Source of the DNA: Palsa-504 sp963847965
GTDB taxonomy: Bacteria > Actinomycetota > Actinomycetes > Streptosporangiales > Streptosporangiaceae
Length of the DNA stretch: 64,000 bases
Assembly (NCBI GenBank): GCA_963847965.1
Contig: CAWKCG010000055.1
Location: 1-64,000, forward strand
Reading direction: 5' to 3'
A program made the translations under genes and the position numbers. Below are positions 1 to 8,868 of this stretch, one piece after another. Every line of letters starts with the position of its first letter. The stretch's first letter is position 1. The notes beneath the pieces are model-generated. The model worked only from the letters and a program-made list of their open reading frames with translations, was not told where the DNA came from and searched no databases.

Positions 1-2400
1 CGGAACCGGGAGGCGAACAGCGCGGACGCGCCCACCTCGGCGGCGACGAGGTCGCCGATCTCCTCGGGGTCGAGCAGCGCGATCCCGGCGGCGGCGGCTC
101 GTCGGAGTCGGGCACCCGGATGAGGATCCCGTCGTCGGTGTGCAGCGCCTGCACGTCGATCCCGCCGTACCGCTCGCGCAGCCGGGCCGCGATGGCGAGC
201 GCCCAGGGCGCGTGGACCCGGTCGCCGAACGGGCGTGCAGCACGACCCGCCAGTCGCCCAGCTCGTCGCGGAACCGCTCGACGACCAGGGTCCGGTCGTC
301 GGGCACGTGCCGGTGGCCGCGCGCTGGTCGGCGAGGTACCTGAGCAGGTTCCGCGCCGCCAGCTCGTCGAGGCCGGCCCGCGGCCAGCGTCGCGCGGCCG
401 CCTCCGCCTCGGTCGCCGCGGCCAGCTCGCGCAGGTTCGCGCCGATCGCCCGGCCGAGCTCGGCGGGCCGGCCGGGCGCGTCGCCGTGCCAGAACGGCAG
501 CTTGCCCGGCAGGCCGGGCGCGGGCGTGACGAGGACCCGGTCGGGCGTGATGTCCTCGATCCGCCAGGACAGGCGCCGAGCACGAACACGTCGCCGACCC
601 GCGACTCGTAGACCATCTCCTCGTCGAGCTCGCCGACCCGCCGCGGCTGCGCGCCCTGGTCGTCCGCCGAGGCCAGGAACACGCCGAACAGGCCGCGGTC
701 GGGGATCGTGCCGCCGCTGGTGACGGCGAGCTGCTGCGCGCCCGGCCGGGCCTGGATGATCCCGGCCACGCGGTCCCAGACGATGCGCGGCCGCAGCTCG
801 GCGAACTCCTCGCCCGGGTAGCGCCCGGCCAGCATGTCGAGCACCGCCTCGAGCGCCGGCCTGGTCAGCCCGCCGAACGGCGCGGCCTGGCGCGACCATC
901 CGCTCCAGCTCGTCCACCGGCCAGTCGTCCAGCGCGGTCATCGCCACGATCTGCTGGGCCAGCACGTCGAGCGGGTTGCGCGGCATGCGCAGCTCCTCGA
1001 TCTGGCCGTCGCGCATCCGCTCGGCGACCACGGCGGACTGGACCAGGTCGCCCTGGTACTTGGGGAAGATGATGCCGCGGGAGACGTCCCCGACGTTGTG
1101 CCCGGCCCGGCCGACCCGCTGCAGGCCGCTGGCCACCGAAGGCGGCGCCTCCACCTGCACCACCAGGTCCACCGCGCCCATGTCGATGCCGAGCTCCAGG
1201 CTGGAGGTCGCGACGACCGCGGGCAGCGCCCGGCCTTGAGCGCCTCCTCGATCTCGGCGCGCTCCTGCCTGGACACCGAGCCGTGGTGCGCGCGGGCCAC
1301 CTCCGCTGGCGCGCCCGCCGCCGCGCCGGACTGCGCCATGATCTCGGCCGGCACTGCTAGTCCGGGGGGGCGACCCCCCTGGACCCCCCGGTCTTGGGGG
1401 GACTCCCCGTCCCCCCAAACCCCCCTGGCCCCCTCGGCTGCTCGCTCCGCCGCCAGCTCGTTGAGCCGCCCGCACAGGCGCTCGGCGAGCCGTCGCGAGT
1501 TCGCGAACACGATCGTGGACTTGTGCTGCTCGATGAGGTCGAGCACCCGCTCCTCGACGTGCGGCCAGATCGAGCGCGTGGTGGCCGGGCCGTCGCCGGA
1601 TCCGTCGTCGCCCCGGCCGGGCGCGGTCTCCAGCTCCGTCATATCCTCGACCGGGACGACCACCGTCAGCTCGATCCGCTTCGGGCTCGGCGGCTGGACC
1701 ACCGTCACCGTCCGGGTCCCGCCCAGGAACGCGGCGACCTCCTCCACCGGCCGCACCGTCGCGGAAAGCCCCACCCGCTGCGCGTGATCGGCGTTCCCGC
1801 GGAGCGCGTCGAGCCGTTCAAGGGACAGTGCCAGGTGCGCACCCCGCTTGTTTCCAGCGACGGCGTGCACCTCGTCCACGATGACCGTCTCGACCCCGCG
1901 CAGGGTCTCCCTGGCCTGCGAGGTGAGCAGCAGGAACAGCGACTCCGGCGTGGTGATGAGGATGTCGGGCGGCCTTGAGACGAGCTTCCTGCGGTCCTCG
2001 GCCGCGGTGTCGCCGGTGCGGATCCCCACCCGGATGTCCGGCTCGGCCAGCCCCAGCCGGTGCGCGGCGTGCCTGATCCCGGTCAGCGGGGCCCGCAGGT
2101 TCCGCTCGATGTCCACCGCCAGCGCCTTCAGCGGGGAGACATACAGCACCCGGCAGCGCCGCTTCGGGTCCTCGGGCGGCGGCACCGCCGCGAGCTTATC
2201 GATCGCCCACAGGAACGCGGCCAGCGTCTTGCCGGAACCGGTGGGCGCGACCACCAGCGTGTCCTCGCCCTTGCCGATCGCCCGCCACGCCCCCGCCTGC
2301 GCGCGTGTCGGCTCGGCGAAGGCGCCCTCAAACCACGCGCGCGTCGCCGGCAGAACCCCTCCAGGGCCTCAGCACCGGTCAGCGGCGACTCTTCTCCCAT
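1..2400 (-). pseudogene. Lhr-type ATP-dependent helicase, 5' part, multiply frameshifted, runs off the window
   Basis: Superfamily-2 helicase of the large Lhr type (DNA/RNA unwinding in repair); only the N-terminal half is in view. Seen: start ATG at 2400, Walker A APTGSGKT near 2250, DEVH box (VIVDEVHAV), motif LSATVRP, then helicase-C motifs SSLELGID and LQRVGRAGH between about 1200 and 1090. The protein is continuous only after correcting at least six small indels, near 2357, 1228, 890, 572, 229 and 100; each moves the reading frame while conserved sequence resumes immediately. Either a recently inactivated gene or a stretch of poor base calls at a contig end. Elsewhere I found only two comparable frameshifts in 61 kb, so this clustering favours real decay or locally poor data. 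An unusual G/C-run insert lies between the two RecA-like domains (1362-1433). Confidence 0.85.
1362..1433. repeat. REP-like element of alternating G and C runs inside the helicase gene
   Basis: The top strand shows six C-runs of four to six bases (1374-1379, 1384-1389, 1405-1408, 1411-1416, 1420-1425, 1429-1433) plus G-runs at 1364-1370 and 1396-1401, allowing strong hairpins. On the bottom strand, which is the coding strand, the six C-runs become six G-runs within 60 bases, a classic G-quadruplex-capable pattern. It is read in frame as a Gly/Pro/Asp-rich linker between helicase domains 1 and 2, a place where Lhr proteins vary in length. I saw no second copy in this window. Confidence 0.6.
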
Positions 2401-2514
2401 GCTCTCAATAGTGCCTCGCCCCACCGACATTCTTGACGGGGTGCGGGCGAGACCAGGTCGAATGGGTTGCAGAATTGCTTTCTAGTATCCCGTTACGTCG
2501 GTAAGGGGGCCGAC

Positions 2515-3519
2515 ATGGCCGAACGCAGGAGCCCGACGGCGGTCTTGCGGGAAGGTCCCCGCGCGCTCAGCGACGACCAGGTGCGCGAGATCGAGGATTC
2601 CGCCCTCCCCGAGGTGCTCCACGTCGATATCGACGACGTCATCGAATACGTCCACAAGGACCTGAAGTCGCTACCGGACTTCACCACGCTGTACCGCAAG
2701 TACCTCAAGCAGCGGTGGGACGTCTACGACCTCGACTTCAGCCAGGATCAGGTGGACTGGCGGGAGAAGATGACCGAGGAGGAACGGCAGTCGTTCATCG
2801 CCGTGGCCTCCGGCTTCCACCACGGCGAGCGGCAGGTGGAGATCGAACTGCCGGTGTTCATGATCGGCGCCAGCGAGGAGGAGAAGCTCCACATCGCCGC
2901 GCAGATCGAGGACGAGGCGCGGCACACCGTCTTCTTCGACCGGTTCTACCGGGAGGTCGTGGGGCTCAAGGGCGACGACATCATGGCCGTGCTTGACGCG
3001 TCGTTCCCCTGGGTGTCCGAGACGTTCGTCGCGCCGTTCGGGTTGCTGGCCTACCAGGCGGACGAGCTTCGGCTTCACCCGTACGACGAGCGGGCGCGGG
3101 TCCGCTACGGCACCAACTACTTCCTGTGGATCGAGGGCGTGCTCGCGCTTTCGGTGATGAAGGTGACGCTCTCCTACGCCCGCTGGCGCGGGTTCCTGCC
3201 CGCCTACTACACCGGCTTCACCGCGACCTGCCGCGACGAGTCGCGGCACGTGCAGGGCGGCATGCGCTACCTGCAGGACGCGGTGCGCAGGGACCCGACG
3301 ATGATCAACGAGATCCACGACACGCTACGGACGATCCTGTCGTTGTCCGGCGTGGTCAGCCGGCGCATCTACTACGAGCCGCTGGGCTGGACCACCGACG
3401 AGGTGCGGGCGCTGTTCTTCATCCAGCTACGGCGCAAGCTGAACGACGTCGGCATCGGGCTATCGCCCGACCTTGAGGACCTGCTGCAACGGGTGCAGCC
3501 GGTGCTGGCGGGAGGGTGA
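2515..3519 (+). CDS. R2-like ligand-binding oxidase (R2lox-type di-metal ferritin-like protein)
   Basis: Ferritin-like four-helix-bundle oxidase, 334 residues, often annotated as a ribonucleotide reductase beta chain. Seen: the six metal ligands in family order, E105, E134-x-x-H137, E207, E242-x-x-H245. Established: R2lox proteins bind a Mn/Fe centre and a long-chain fatty acid and form a tyrosine-valine ether crosslink. By alignment from memory with Mycobacterium tuberculosis R2lox, the crosslink pair is the residue three after the first Glu and the residue five before the fourth ligand; here these are V108 and Y202, so the hallmark pair is present. A true R2 would not need this Val/Tyr pair, and no large subunit gene is nearby. 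Start: ATG 2515 after AGGGGG. The stop overlaps the next gene by 4 bp. Confidence 0.82.
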   Translation: MAERRSPTAVLREGPRALSDDQVREIEDSALPEVLHVDIDDVIEYVHKDLKSLPDFTTLYRKYLKQRWDVYDLDFSQDQVDWREKMTEEERQSFIAVASGFHHGERQVEIELPVFMIGASEEEKLHIAAQIEDEARHTVFFDRFYREVVGLKGDDIMAVLDASFPWVSETFVAPFGLLAYQADELRLHPYDERARVRYGTNYFLWIEGVLALSVMKVTLSYARWRGFLPAYYTGFTATCRDESRHVQGGMRYLQDAVRRDPTMINEIHDTLRTILSLSGVVSRRIYYEPLGWTTDEVRALFFIQLRRKLNDVGIGLSPDLEDLLQRVQPVLAGG

Positions 3520-3986
3520 GCCCCGTGCCGGACTTCTTCAGCCCGTCGTGGGCCGAGTCGGTCGCCGGCGCGCTGGCCGCCGGGCCCTCGGCGCAGGCGC
3601 GGGCGGGCAAGCTGCAGGAGTACTGGGACTTCATCGGGCGGATCAGGAGCGCGTACCCGGCGTCCTGGGCGCTGGGCTGCCGGGACCTGGCTTCGTACCT
3701 GTTCGTGCAGTGGGGCGGCGGGACGGTGACCGACTGCCGGATCATCGGCCCGGACGAGCCGCTCAAGGCGACCTACGTGCTCGGCATGGACTACCGGGAC
3801 TGGAAGGCGCTGCACGAGGGGTACGACGCGCAGCGCACGGTCATGTACCGCAAGATCATGCTCGAGGAGGGTGACCTGCTCGAGTTCTTCAAGGCGATCT
3901 ACTTCTTCGTGGAATCCCTGGCCGTCATCGGCTCCGTGCCGGCCGTCTACCCGGAGACGCTCCGCTCGGTCGCCCCGGTGCGCTGA
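3516..3986 (+). CDS. small SCP2-like putative sterol/lipid-binding protein
   Basis: 156-residue protein translationally coupled to the R2lox gene: its GTG start (3516) overlaps the upstream TGA in a GTGA, with GGGAGG just before. A second GTG at 3525 is an alternative. No signal peptide or membrane segment is visible. The pattern in the middle (a strand-rich part with ATYVLGMDY, then WKALHEG, then EEGDLLEFFKAIYFFVESL) resembles SCP2 lipid-binding domains, in which the last helices close a hydrophobic cavity. That assignment is by eye and moderate. Coupling to a fatty-acid-binding oxidase makes a lipid-carrier or substrate-delivery role attractive, but this is inference. Confidence 0.55.
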   Translation: MSPVPDFFSPSWAESVAGALAAGPSAQARAGKLQEYWDFIGRIRSAYPASWALGCRDLASYLFVQWGGGTVTDCRIIGPDEPLKATYVLGMDYRDWKALHEGYDAQRTVMYRKIMLEEGDLLEFFKAIYFFVESLAVIGSVPAVYPETLRSVAPVR

Positions 3987-4049
3987 GACGTCACGCCGTC
4001 AGGGCCACCGGGCATCGAGCGAACCGTTATGGCGTTGCTTGAGGGCCGT

Positions 4050-4086
4050 TTCGCGCAAGTTCGCGCATGCGATGTGCGAGTAAACT
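4050..4086 (+). promoter_or_regulatory. candidate promoter/operator of the DeoR-family gene
   Basis: Two copies of TTCGCGCA sit exactly 10 bp apart (4050-4057 and 4060-4067), followed by GCATGC and, in opposite sense, TGCGCAAA at 4086-4093. TAAACT at 4081-4086 could be a -10 box. Helically phased repeats just ahead of a DeoR gene suit an autoregulatory operator. This is inference from pattern only. Confidence 0.35.
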
Positions 4087-4142
4087 GCGCAAAGAAGCGC
4101 CGAAGGCGTCATTACGCGCGTTGTGCCGGGAGGGTCCGCCAC

Positions 4143-4919
4143 GTGTCCAGGTACCAGCGGTGGAACGCGCTGCTTGACCTGCTGCCCGGGGACGGGCAGC
4201 TCACCGTGGCGGAGGCCGCGCGCTCGCTCGGCGTATCGCAGGCCACCATCCGCCGTGACCTGGACCAGCTGGCCCAGCAGCAGCTCCTGACGCGGACCCG
4301 CGGCGGCGCGGTCGCCGGGCACGTCTCCTATGACCTGCCGCTGCGCTACAAGACCGCCCGGCACGCGCCGGAAAAGCAGCGCATCGGCCGGGCGGCGGCC
4401 GCCCTGGTCGCGCCGGGCGCGGCGGTGGCGCTGAACGGCGGGACGACCACCAGCGAGGTCGCGCGCGCCCTGGCCACCCGGCCGGACCTGCAGGACGACA
4501 CCGGCATCACCGTGGTGACGAACGCGATGAACATCGCCAACGAGCTCGCCGTCCGCCAGCACGTCAAGATCGTCGTGACCGGCGGCGTCACCCGCGGCCA
4601 GTCCTACGAGCTGATCGGGCCGTTCGCCACGCTGGTGCTCGCCGAGCTGACGCTGGACTGGGCCATCCTCGGCGTCGACGCGCTCGACCCGCGCACCGGC
4701 GCGAGCGCCCATCACGAGGGCGAGGCCAGCATCAATCACCTCATGGCCACCCGCGCCGAGCAGGTGATGATCGTCGCCGACCATTCCAAGCTGGGCCAGC
4801 GCGCCTTCGCCCGGGTATGCGCCGTGGACGAGATCGACGTCATCGTCACCGACGCTTCCGCCGACCCCGCCATGCTCGCCGCCTTCAGCGAGCGCGGCCT
4901 CCGCGTCGTCACCGCCTGA
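4143..4919 (+). CDS. DeoR/GlpR-family transcriptional regulator (probably of amino-sugar catabolism)
   Basis: 258 residues from GTG 4143, which has GGGAGGG eight bases upstream. The N-terminus is the DeoR winged helix (LTVAEAARSLGVSQATIRRDL, recognition helix TIRRDL, then TRTRGGA). From about residue 70 comes the DeoR C-terminal sugar-phosphate-sensing fold, with NGGTTTSEVARAL, VVTNAMNIANEL and VTGGVTRG, and the late motif MIVADHSKLGQ. Family members bind phosphorylated sugars and usually repress neighbouring genes. The next catabolic genes on the same strand are an SIS-domain isomerase and nagA, so an AgaR-like role is likely. Oddly, a large NB-ARC regulator stands between them. Confidence 0.85.
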   Translation: MSRYQRWNALLDLLPGDGQLTVAEAARSLGVSQATIRRDLDQLAQQQLLTRTRGGAVAGHVSYDLPLRYKTARHAPEKQRIGRAAAALVAPGAAVALNGGTTTSEVARALATRPDLQDDTGITVVTNAMNIANELAVRQHVKIVVTGGVTRGQSYELIGPFATLVLAELTLDWAILGVDALDPRTGASAHHEGEASINHLMATRAEQVMIVADHSKLGQRAFARVCAVDEIDVIVTDASADPAMLAAFSERGLRVVTA

Positions 4920-5019
4920 GAAGTCGCGGTCGGCTGTGCGGGGATTAGCCGGATGGGACCGTCGTTCCCGGCGGCGTATGCTCGGCATGGGTGCGCCGTG
5001 CGCGAGCGAGGGAGGGGCT

Positions 5020-7770
5020 GTGGCCGAGCCGCCGGTTAACTTCGCCGGCCTGCTGCGCCAGCTGCGTACCGAGGCCCGGCTGACCCAGGAAGAACTGGCC
5101 GAGGCGACGGGCCTGAGCCCGCGGTCGGTCAGCGACCTGGAGCGGGGCATCTCCACCACACCGCACAAGGACACGATCCGGCTGCTGGCCGGCGCCCTGC
5201 ACCTCGCCGGCCAGGCCCGGGCGGAATTCGAAGCGGTCGCGCGAGGACGGCCCGTACCCGTCAGCGTCGGCTCTGGCGGGGCGGCGATGCGGACGCTGCC
5301 CCGCGATATCGCCTCATTCACCGGCCGACAGCAGGAACTGGAGCAGCTGGTGGACACCGCGGCGGGTGCGGGCGGGGTGGTGGGCATCCACGCCATCGGC
5401 GGGATGGCCGGGATCGGCAAGACCGCGTTCGCGGTGCACGCCGCGCACAAGCTGGCCGACCGGTTCCCCGGCGGGCAGATCTTCCTCCCACTGCACGGGC
5501 ACACACCCGGGCAGCAGCCGGTCGACCCCGAGGACGCGCTGGCCAGCCTGCTGCTGACCCTCGGGGTTCCGGCCGGGCAGATACCGCCCGGGCTGGAGGC
5601 GCGGATGGCGCTGTGGCGGGACCGGCTGGCCGAACGGCAGCTGCTGCTGGTCCTTGACGACGCGGCCAGCAGCGAGCAGGTCCGGCCGCTGCTGCCGGGC
5701 GCGGGCGGGAGCCTGGTCCTGGTCACCAGCCGTCGGCACCTGTCCGCGCTGGACGACGCCACGGCGGTCAGCCTGGACACCCTGCCGGCCGGCGAGGCGG
5801 CAGCGCTGCTGGTCCGGCTGGCCGGCCGATCTGGACTCAGTGCTGCCGATCCGGGGGTGGCCGAGATCACCCGGCTGTGCGGGTACCTTCCGCTGGCGAT
5901 CGGGATGGTGGCCCGCCAGCTGCACCACCACCCGGCCTGGTCGCTGGCCGGGCATGCCGCCGAGCTGGCCTCGGCGCGGGACCGGCTGGAGCTGATGGTC
6001 ACCGAGAACGTGTCGGTGGCCGCCGCGTTCGACCTGTCGTACGCCGACCTGGCCCCCGGCCAGCAGCGGCTGTTCCGGAGGCTCGGGCTGCACCCTGGTG
6101 CCGACATCGACGGCTACGCCGCCGCCGCCCTGGACGGCGCCGATCTGGGTGCGGCGCGTCGCGGCCTGGAGGCGCTGTATGACCAGTACCTGATTGCCGA
6201 GCCTGCCGCGGGCCGGTACCGGATGCACGACCTGATCCGCGAGCACGCCCGCGCCCTGGCCGACCGCTTTGATCCGGACGGTGACCGGGACGGTGCCATC
6301 GCCCGGTTGCTGGATTACTACCAGCACACCGCCGTTCGCGCCGACGCTCTCATCACCCACCAGACCCGCCCGGCTCTCGCCCCCGCGGACGGCCGGGTTC
6401 CGGCCGCGGTTCCCGCCCTGGCCGACCGGGAGCAGGCGCTGACCTGGGCCCGGGCCGAGCGGGCCAGCCTGCTCGCCTGCCTCGACCACGCCACCCGCAC
6501 CGGCCAGCACGCCCGCCTCACCGCTCTCACCGTCGGCATTGCCGGGCTGCTGCGGCGTGACGGCCCCTGGGCCGACGCCATCATCCGCCACACGGCTGCG
6601 ATCCAGGCCGCCCGGCACCTCGGTGACCGGCTCGGCCAGGCCGGCGCCCTCAACGATCTCGGGGTCGTGCGGTGGTTGACGTGTGATTATCCGGGCGCCG
6701 CCCGGGACCTGGAGGAGGCGCTGGGCACCTATCGCGATCTCGGTGACCGGCTCGGCCAGGCCAACGCCCTCAGCGACCTGGGGAACGTGCAGTTGGCGAC
6801 AGGTAATGGCCCGGGCGCGGCCCGGGACCTGGAGGAGGCGCTGGGCATCTACCGCGATCTCGGTGACCGGCTCGGCCAGGCCAACGCCCTCCGCTACGCG
6901 GGAGTCGGACGGCGCATGATGGATGATTATCCGGTCGCGGCCCGGGACCTGGAGGAGGCGCTGGGCATCTACCGCGATCTCGGTGACCGGCTCGGCCAGG
7001 GCAAGGCCCTCGGCGAGCTCGGGCTCCTGCGGTGGGTGGCGGGTGATTACCCGGGCGCGGCCCGGGACCTGGAGGAGGCGCTGGGTATCTTCCGCGATCT
7101 CGGTGACCGGCTCGGCCAGGCCAACGTTCTCAACGATCTCGGGGTGGTGGGGCGGCTGACGGGTGATTATCCGGTCGCGGCCCAGGCCCAGGAGGAGGCG
7201 CTGGGCATCTACCGTGACCTCGGCGAGACGCTCGGCCAAGCCGGCGCCCTCCGCGAGCTCGGGGTCGTCCGGCGGATGAGGGGTGATTACCCGGGTGCGG
7301 CCCGGGACCTGCAGCAGTCCCTGGGCATCTACCGCGACCTTGGCATCCGAGGCCTCCATGCCGTTGCCCTCAGCGACCTCGGGGTCGTCCGGCAGCTGAC
7401 GGGTGATTACCCGGCCGCGGCCCGGGACCTGGAGCAGTCCCTGGGCATCATGCGCGACATCGGCGACCGGGCGGGTGAGGCTGAAGTGCTTAACAAGAGA
7501 GGCGCGTTGCACCGGGTCAGCGGTGAACTCGCGCAGGCTGAGGGGTGCCACCAGCGGGCCATGGAACTGGCTCGCGCTATCGCCAGCCCCTTTCACGAGG
7601 CGCGCGCACTGGCCGGCCTGGGCCGCTGCGCGATGGTCGTCGGCTACGCCGCGCAGGCCGAGGTCCTGCTGCGGCAGGCCCTGGAGGTATTCCGCCGGAT
7701 CGGCGCAGCCGAGGCTCTGGACCTGCTCGCCGAACTAGACGCCCTCACCGGCCCGCCACCCGCACAGTAA
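5020..7770 (+). CDS. HTH / NB-ARC / TPR (STAND) regulator
   Basis: 916-residue signal-transduction ATPase. Domains: Xre-type HTH at residues 8-65 (LTQEELAEATGLSPRSVSDLERG), NB-ARC ATPase at about 95-390 with P-loop GGMAGIGKTA (GKT at 133-135), Walker B LLLVLDDAAS, sensor LVTSRR and GLPL-like CGYLPLAIG, a winged-helix segment ending MHDLIREHARAL, then TPRs from about 530 to 905. The GTG start at 5020 follows GAGGGAGGGG; upstream ATGs at 4978 and 4987 lack this. STAND proteins of this layout in actinomycetes control secondary metabolism or stress responses, with ligand binding by the TPRs. Seven TPR units are almost identical at DNA level. It stands inside an otherwise coherent amino-sugar locus, which suggests insertion. 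Confidence 0.85.
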   Translation: MAEPPVNFAGLLRQLRTEARLTQEELAEATGLSPRSVSDLERGISTTPHKDTIRLLAGALHLAGQARAEFEAVARGRPVPVSVGSGGAAMRTLPRDIASFTGRQQELEQLVDTAAGAGGVVGIHAIGGMAGIGKTAFAVHAAHKLADRFPGGQIFLPLHGHTPGQQPVDPEDALASLLLTLGVPAGQIPPGLEARMALWRDRLAERQLLLVLDDAASSEQVRPLLPGAGGSLVLVTSRRHLSALDDATAVSLDTLPAGEAAALLVRLAGRSGLSAADPGVAEITRLCGYLPLAIGMVARQLHHHPAWSLAGHAAELASARDRLELMVTENVSVAAAFDLSYADLAPGQQRLFRRLGLHPGADIDGYAAAALDGADLGAARRGLEALYDQYLIAEPAAGRYRMHDLIREHARALADRFDPDGDRDGAIARLLDYYQHTAVRADALITHQTRPALAPADGRVPAAVPALADREQALTWARAERASLLACLDHATRTGQHARLTALTVGIAGLLRRDGPWADAIIRHTAAIQAARHLGDRLGQAGALNDLGVVRWLTCDYPGAARDLEEALGTYRDLGDRLGQANALSDLGNVQLATGNGPGAARDLEEALGIYRDLGDRLGQANALRYAGVGRRMMDDYPVAARDLEEALGIYRDLGDRLGQGKALGELGLLRWVAGDYPGAARDLEEALGIFRDLGDRLGQANVLNDLGVVGRLTGDYPVAAQAQEEALGIYRDLGETLGQAGALRELGVVRRMRGDYPGAARDLQQSLGIYRDLGIRGLHAVALSDLGVVRQLTGDYPAAARDLEQSLGIMRDIGDRAGEAEVLNKRGALHRVSGELAQAEGCHQRAMELARAIASPFHEARALAGLGRCAMVVGYAAQAEVLLRQALEVFRRIGAAEALDLLAELDALTGPPPAQ
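6622..7461 (+). repeat. seven tandem 120-bp repeats encoding TPR units
   Basis: Each unit begins with or near GGTGACCGGCTCGGCCAGGC; starts fall at 6622, 6742, 6862, 6982, 7102, 7222 and 7342, exactly 120 bp apart. An eighth unit at 7462 is degenerate. The encoded 40-residue unit reads roughly GDRLGQANAL, DLGVVR, DYPGAARDLEEALGIYRDL. Whole stretches of silent positions are shared, indicating recent duplication or gene conversion. Confidence 0.9.
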
Positions 7771-7903
7771 GCCACGGCATCACGTCGGTGCACCGGTGGC
7801 CGCTCGGCCACCGCCTCCCTCGGCCCAGGCGGCGTATCCACGCCGAACATACGCCGACGGGAACAACCTCTAAAGGTCACAGCCCGAAGGCCCGCCCGTG
7901 CCC

Positions 7904-7931
7904 TGTACAGTCATCGACAATGATTTATAAT
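7904..7931 (+). promoter_or_regulatory. candidate sigma-70 promoter of the isomerase-nagA unit
   Basis: A perfect TATAAT stands at 7926-7931 with TGTACA (7904-7909, four of six matches to TTGACA) 16 bp upstream, inside an AT-rich island (7915-7975) that is exceptional for this region. It shows that the isomerase and nagA can be transcribed independently of the big regulator gene. Confidence 0.55.
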
Positions 7932-7992
7932 GCTCGTAAAGAGCCAATATTTCGCAGAAATTTGCACATCACTTGATCGTTTGGAGCGCGCG

Positions 7993-8868
7993 GTGAGTTT
8001 CCTGACGGAGGAGATCGCCAGCCAGCCGGAGTGCTGGTCGAAGGCGATCGAGATGGCGGCCCTGGCCGGACCTGCGCTCCCGGCCCCCGGGGAGCGGGTC
8101 GCGGTGATCGGCTGCGGCTCGTCGCTCAACGTCGCCCGCTGCTACGCGTCCCTGCGGGAAGCCGCGGGTCATGGCGAGACCGACGCCTTCTCGGCGTCGG
8201 AGGTGCGCTACCGGCGCTACGACCGCATGGTGTTCGTGTCGCGTACCGGCACCACCACTGAGGTGCTCGACGCCCTCCGGCGGGTTCCTCAGGGGATCAC
8301 GACGACGGCGGTGGCCGCCGACCCGGACGCGCCGCTCCCGCGCGAAGCCGACACGGCGGTGCTGCTCGACTTCGCCGACGAGCGTTCGGTGGTCTCGAGC
8401 CGGTTCATCACCAGCTCGATCGTCCTGCTCCGCGCGCACCTGGGCGAGGACGTCCGCGCGCTGCCCGACCAGGCCGCGCGCGAGCTGGCCCGTCCCCTGC
8501 CGCCAGGGCTGGCCGAACGTACCGAGTTCACCTTCCTGGGCTGCGGGTGGGCGGCGGCGGTGGCCGACGAGGCGGCGCTGAAGCTGCGCGAAGCCTCCCG
8601 GACCTGGGCCGAGTCGTACCCGGCGATGGAGTACCGGCACGGCCCGATCAGCGTCAGCGACTCCGGCACGGTGGTGTGGGCGCTCGGCGAGGTGCCCTCC
8701 GACCTGCTGGCGGACGCGCGCCGTACCGGCGCCCTGGTCATCACCTCGCCCGCCGACCCGCTCGCCGGGCTGATCGGCGCGCAGCGCCTCGCCGCCCTCC
8801 TCGCCGAGCGGAAAGGCATCGACCCGGACCGCCCGCGAGCTCTTTCACGTTCTGTCATCCTGGCGTAA
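7993..8868 (+). CDS. SIS-domain sugar-phosphate isomerase (AgaS-like)
   Basis: 291 residues from GTG 7993 (TTGGAG seven bases upstream); an ATG at 7930 would add 21 residues but precedes the natural family start TEEIASQPECW. Two SIS domains are visible: the first with VIGCGSSLNVARCY and VSRTGTTTEV (sugar-phosphate-binding Ser/Thr), the second with FLGCGWAAAVADEAALKLRE and ESYPAMEYRHGPIS, the pattern of glucosamine/galactosamine-6-phosphate isomerase-deaminases. No glutaminase domain is present, so it is not GlmS. It would convert an amino-sugar phosphate to a ketose phosphate after NagA acts. Its TAA overlaps the nagA ATG (TAATG), implying translational coupling. Confidence 0.8.
   Translation: MSFLTEEIASQPECWSKAIEMAALAGPALPAPGERVAVIGCGSSLNVARCYASLREAAGHGETDAFSASEVRYRRYDRMVFVSRTGTTTEVLDALRRVPQGITTTAVAADPDAPLPREADTAVLLDFADERSVVSSRFITSSIVLLRAHLGEDVRALPDQAARELARPLPPGLAERTEFTFLGCGWAAAVADEAALKLREASRTWAESYPAMEYRHGPISVSDSGTVVWALGEVPSDLLADARRTGALVITSPADPLAGLIGAQRLAALLAERKGIDPDRPRALSRSVILA

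Noticed and set aside
2515..3519. Class-I ribonucleotide reductase small subunit
   Set aside because: Val and Tyr at the R2lox crosslink positions, coupling to a lipid-binding-like gene and no large subunit nearby fit R2lox better.
3999..6107. 702-residue minus-strand frame across deoR and the STAND gene, and a similar one at 5314-7596
   Set aside because: No motif, low-complexity Ser/Arg or Gly/Gln content; the plus-strand genes explain the DNA completely. The repeats in the second merely mirror the TPRs.
6622..7461. Possible CRISPR-like or satellite repeat
   Set aside because: The 120-bp period is in frame and encodes TPR helices; no unique spacers between short identical repeats.
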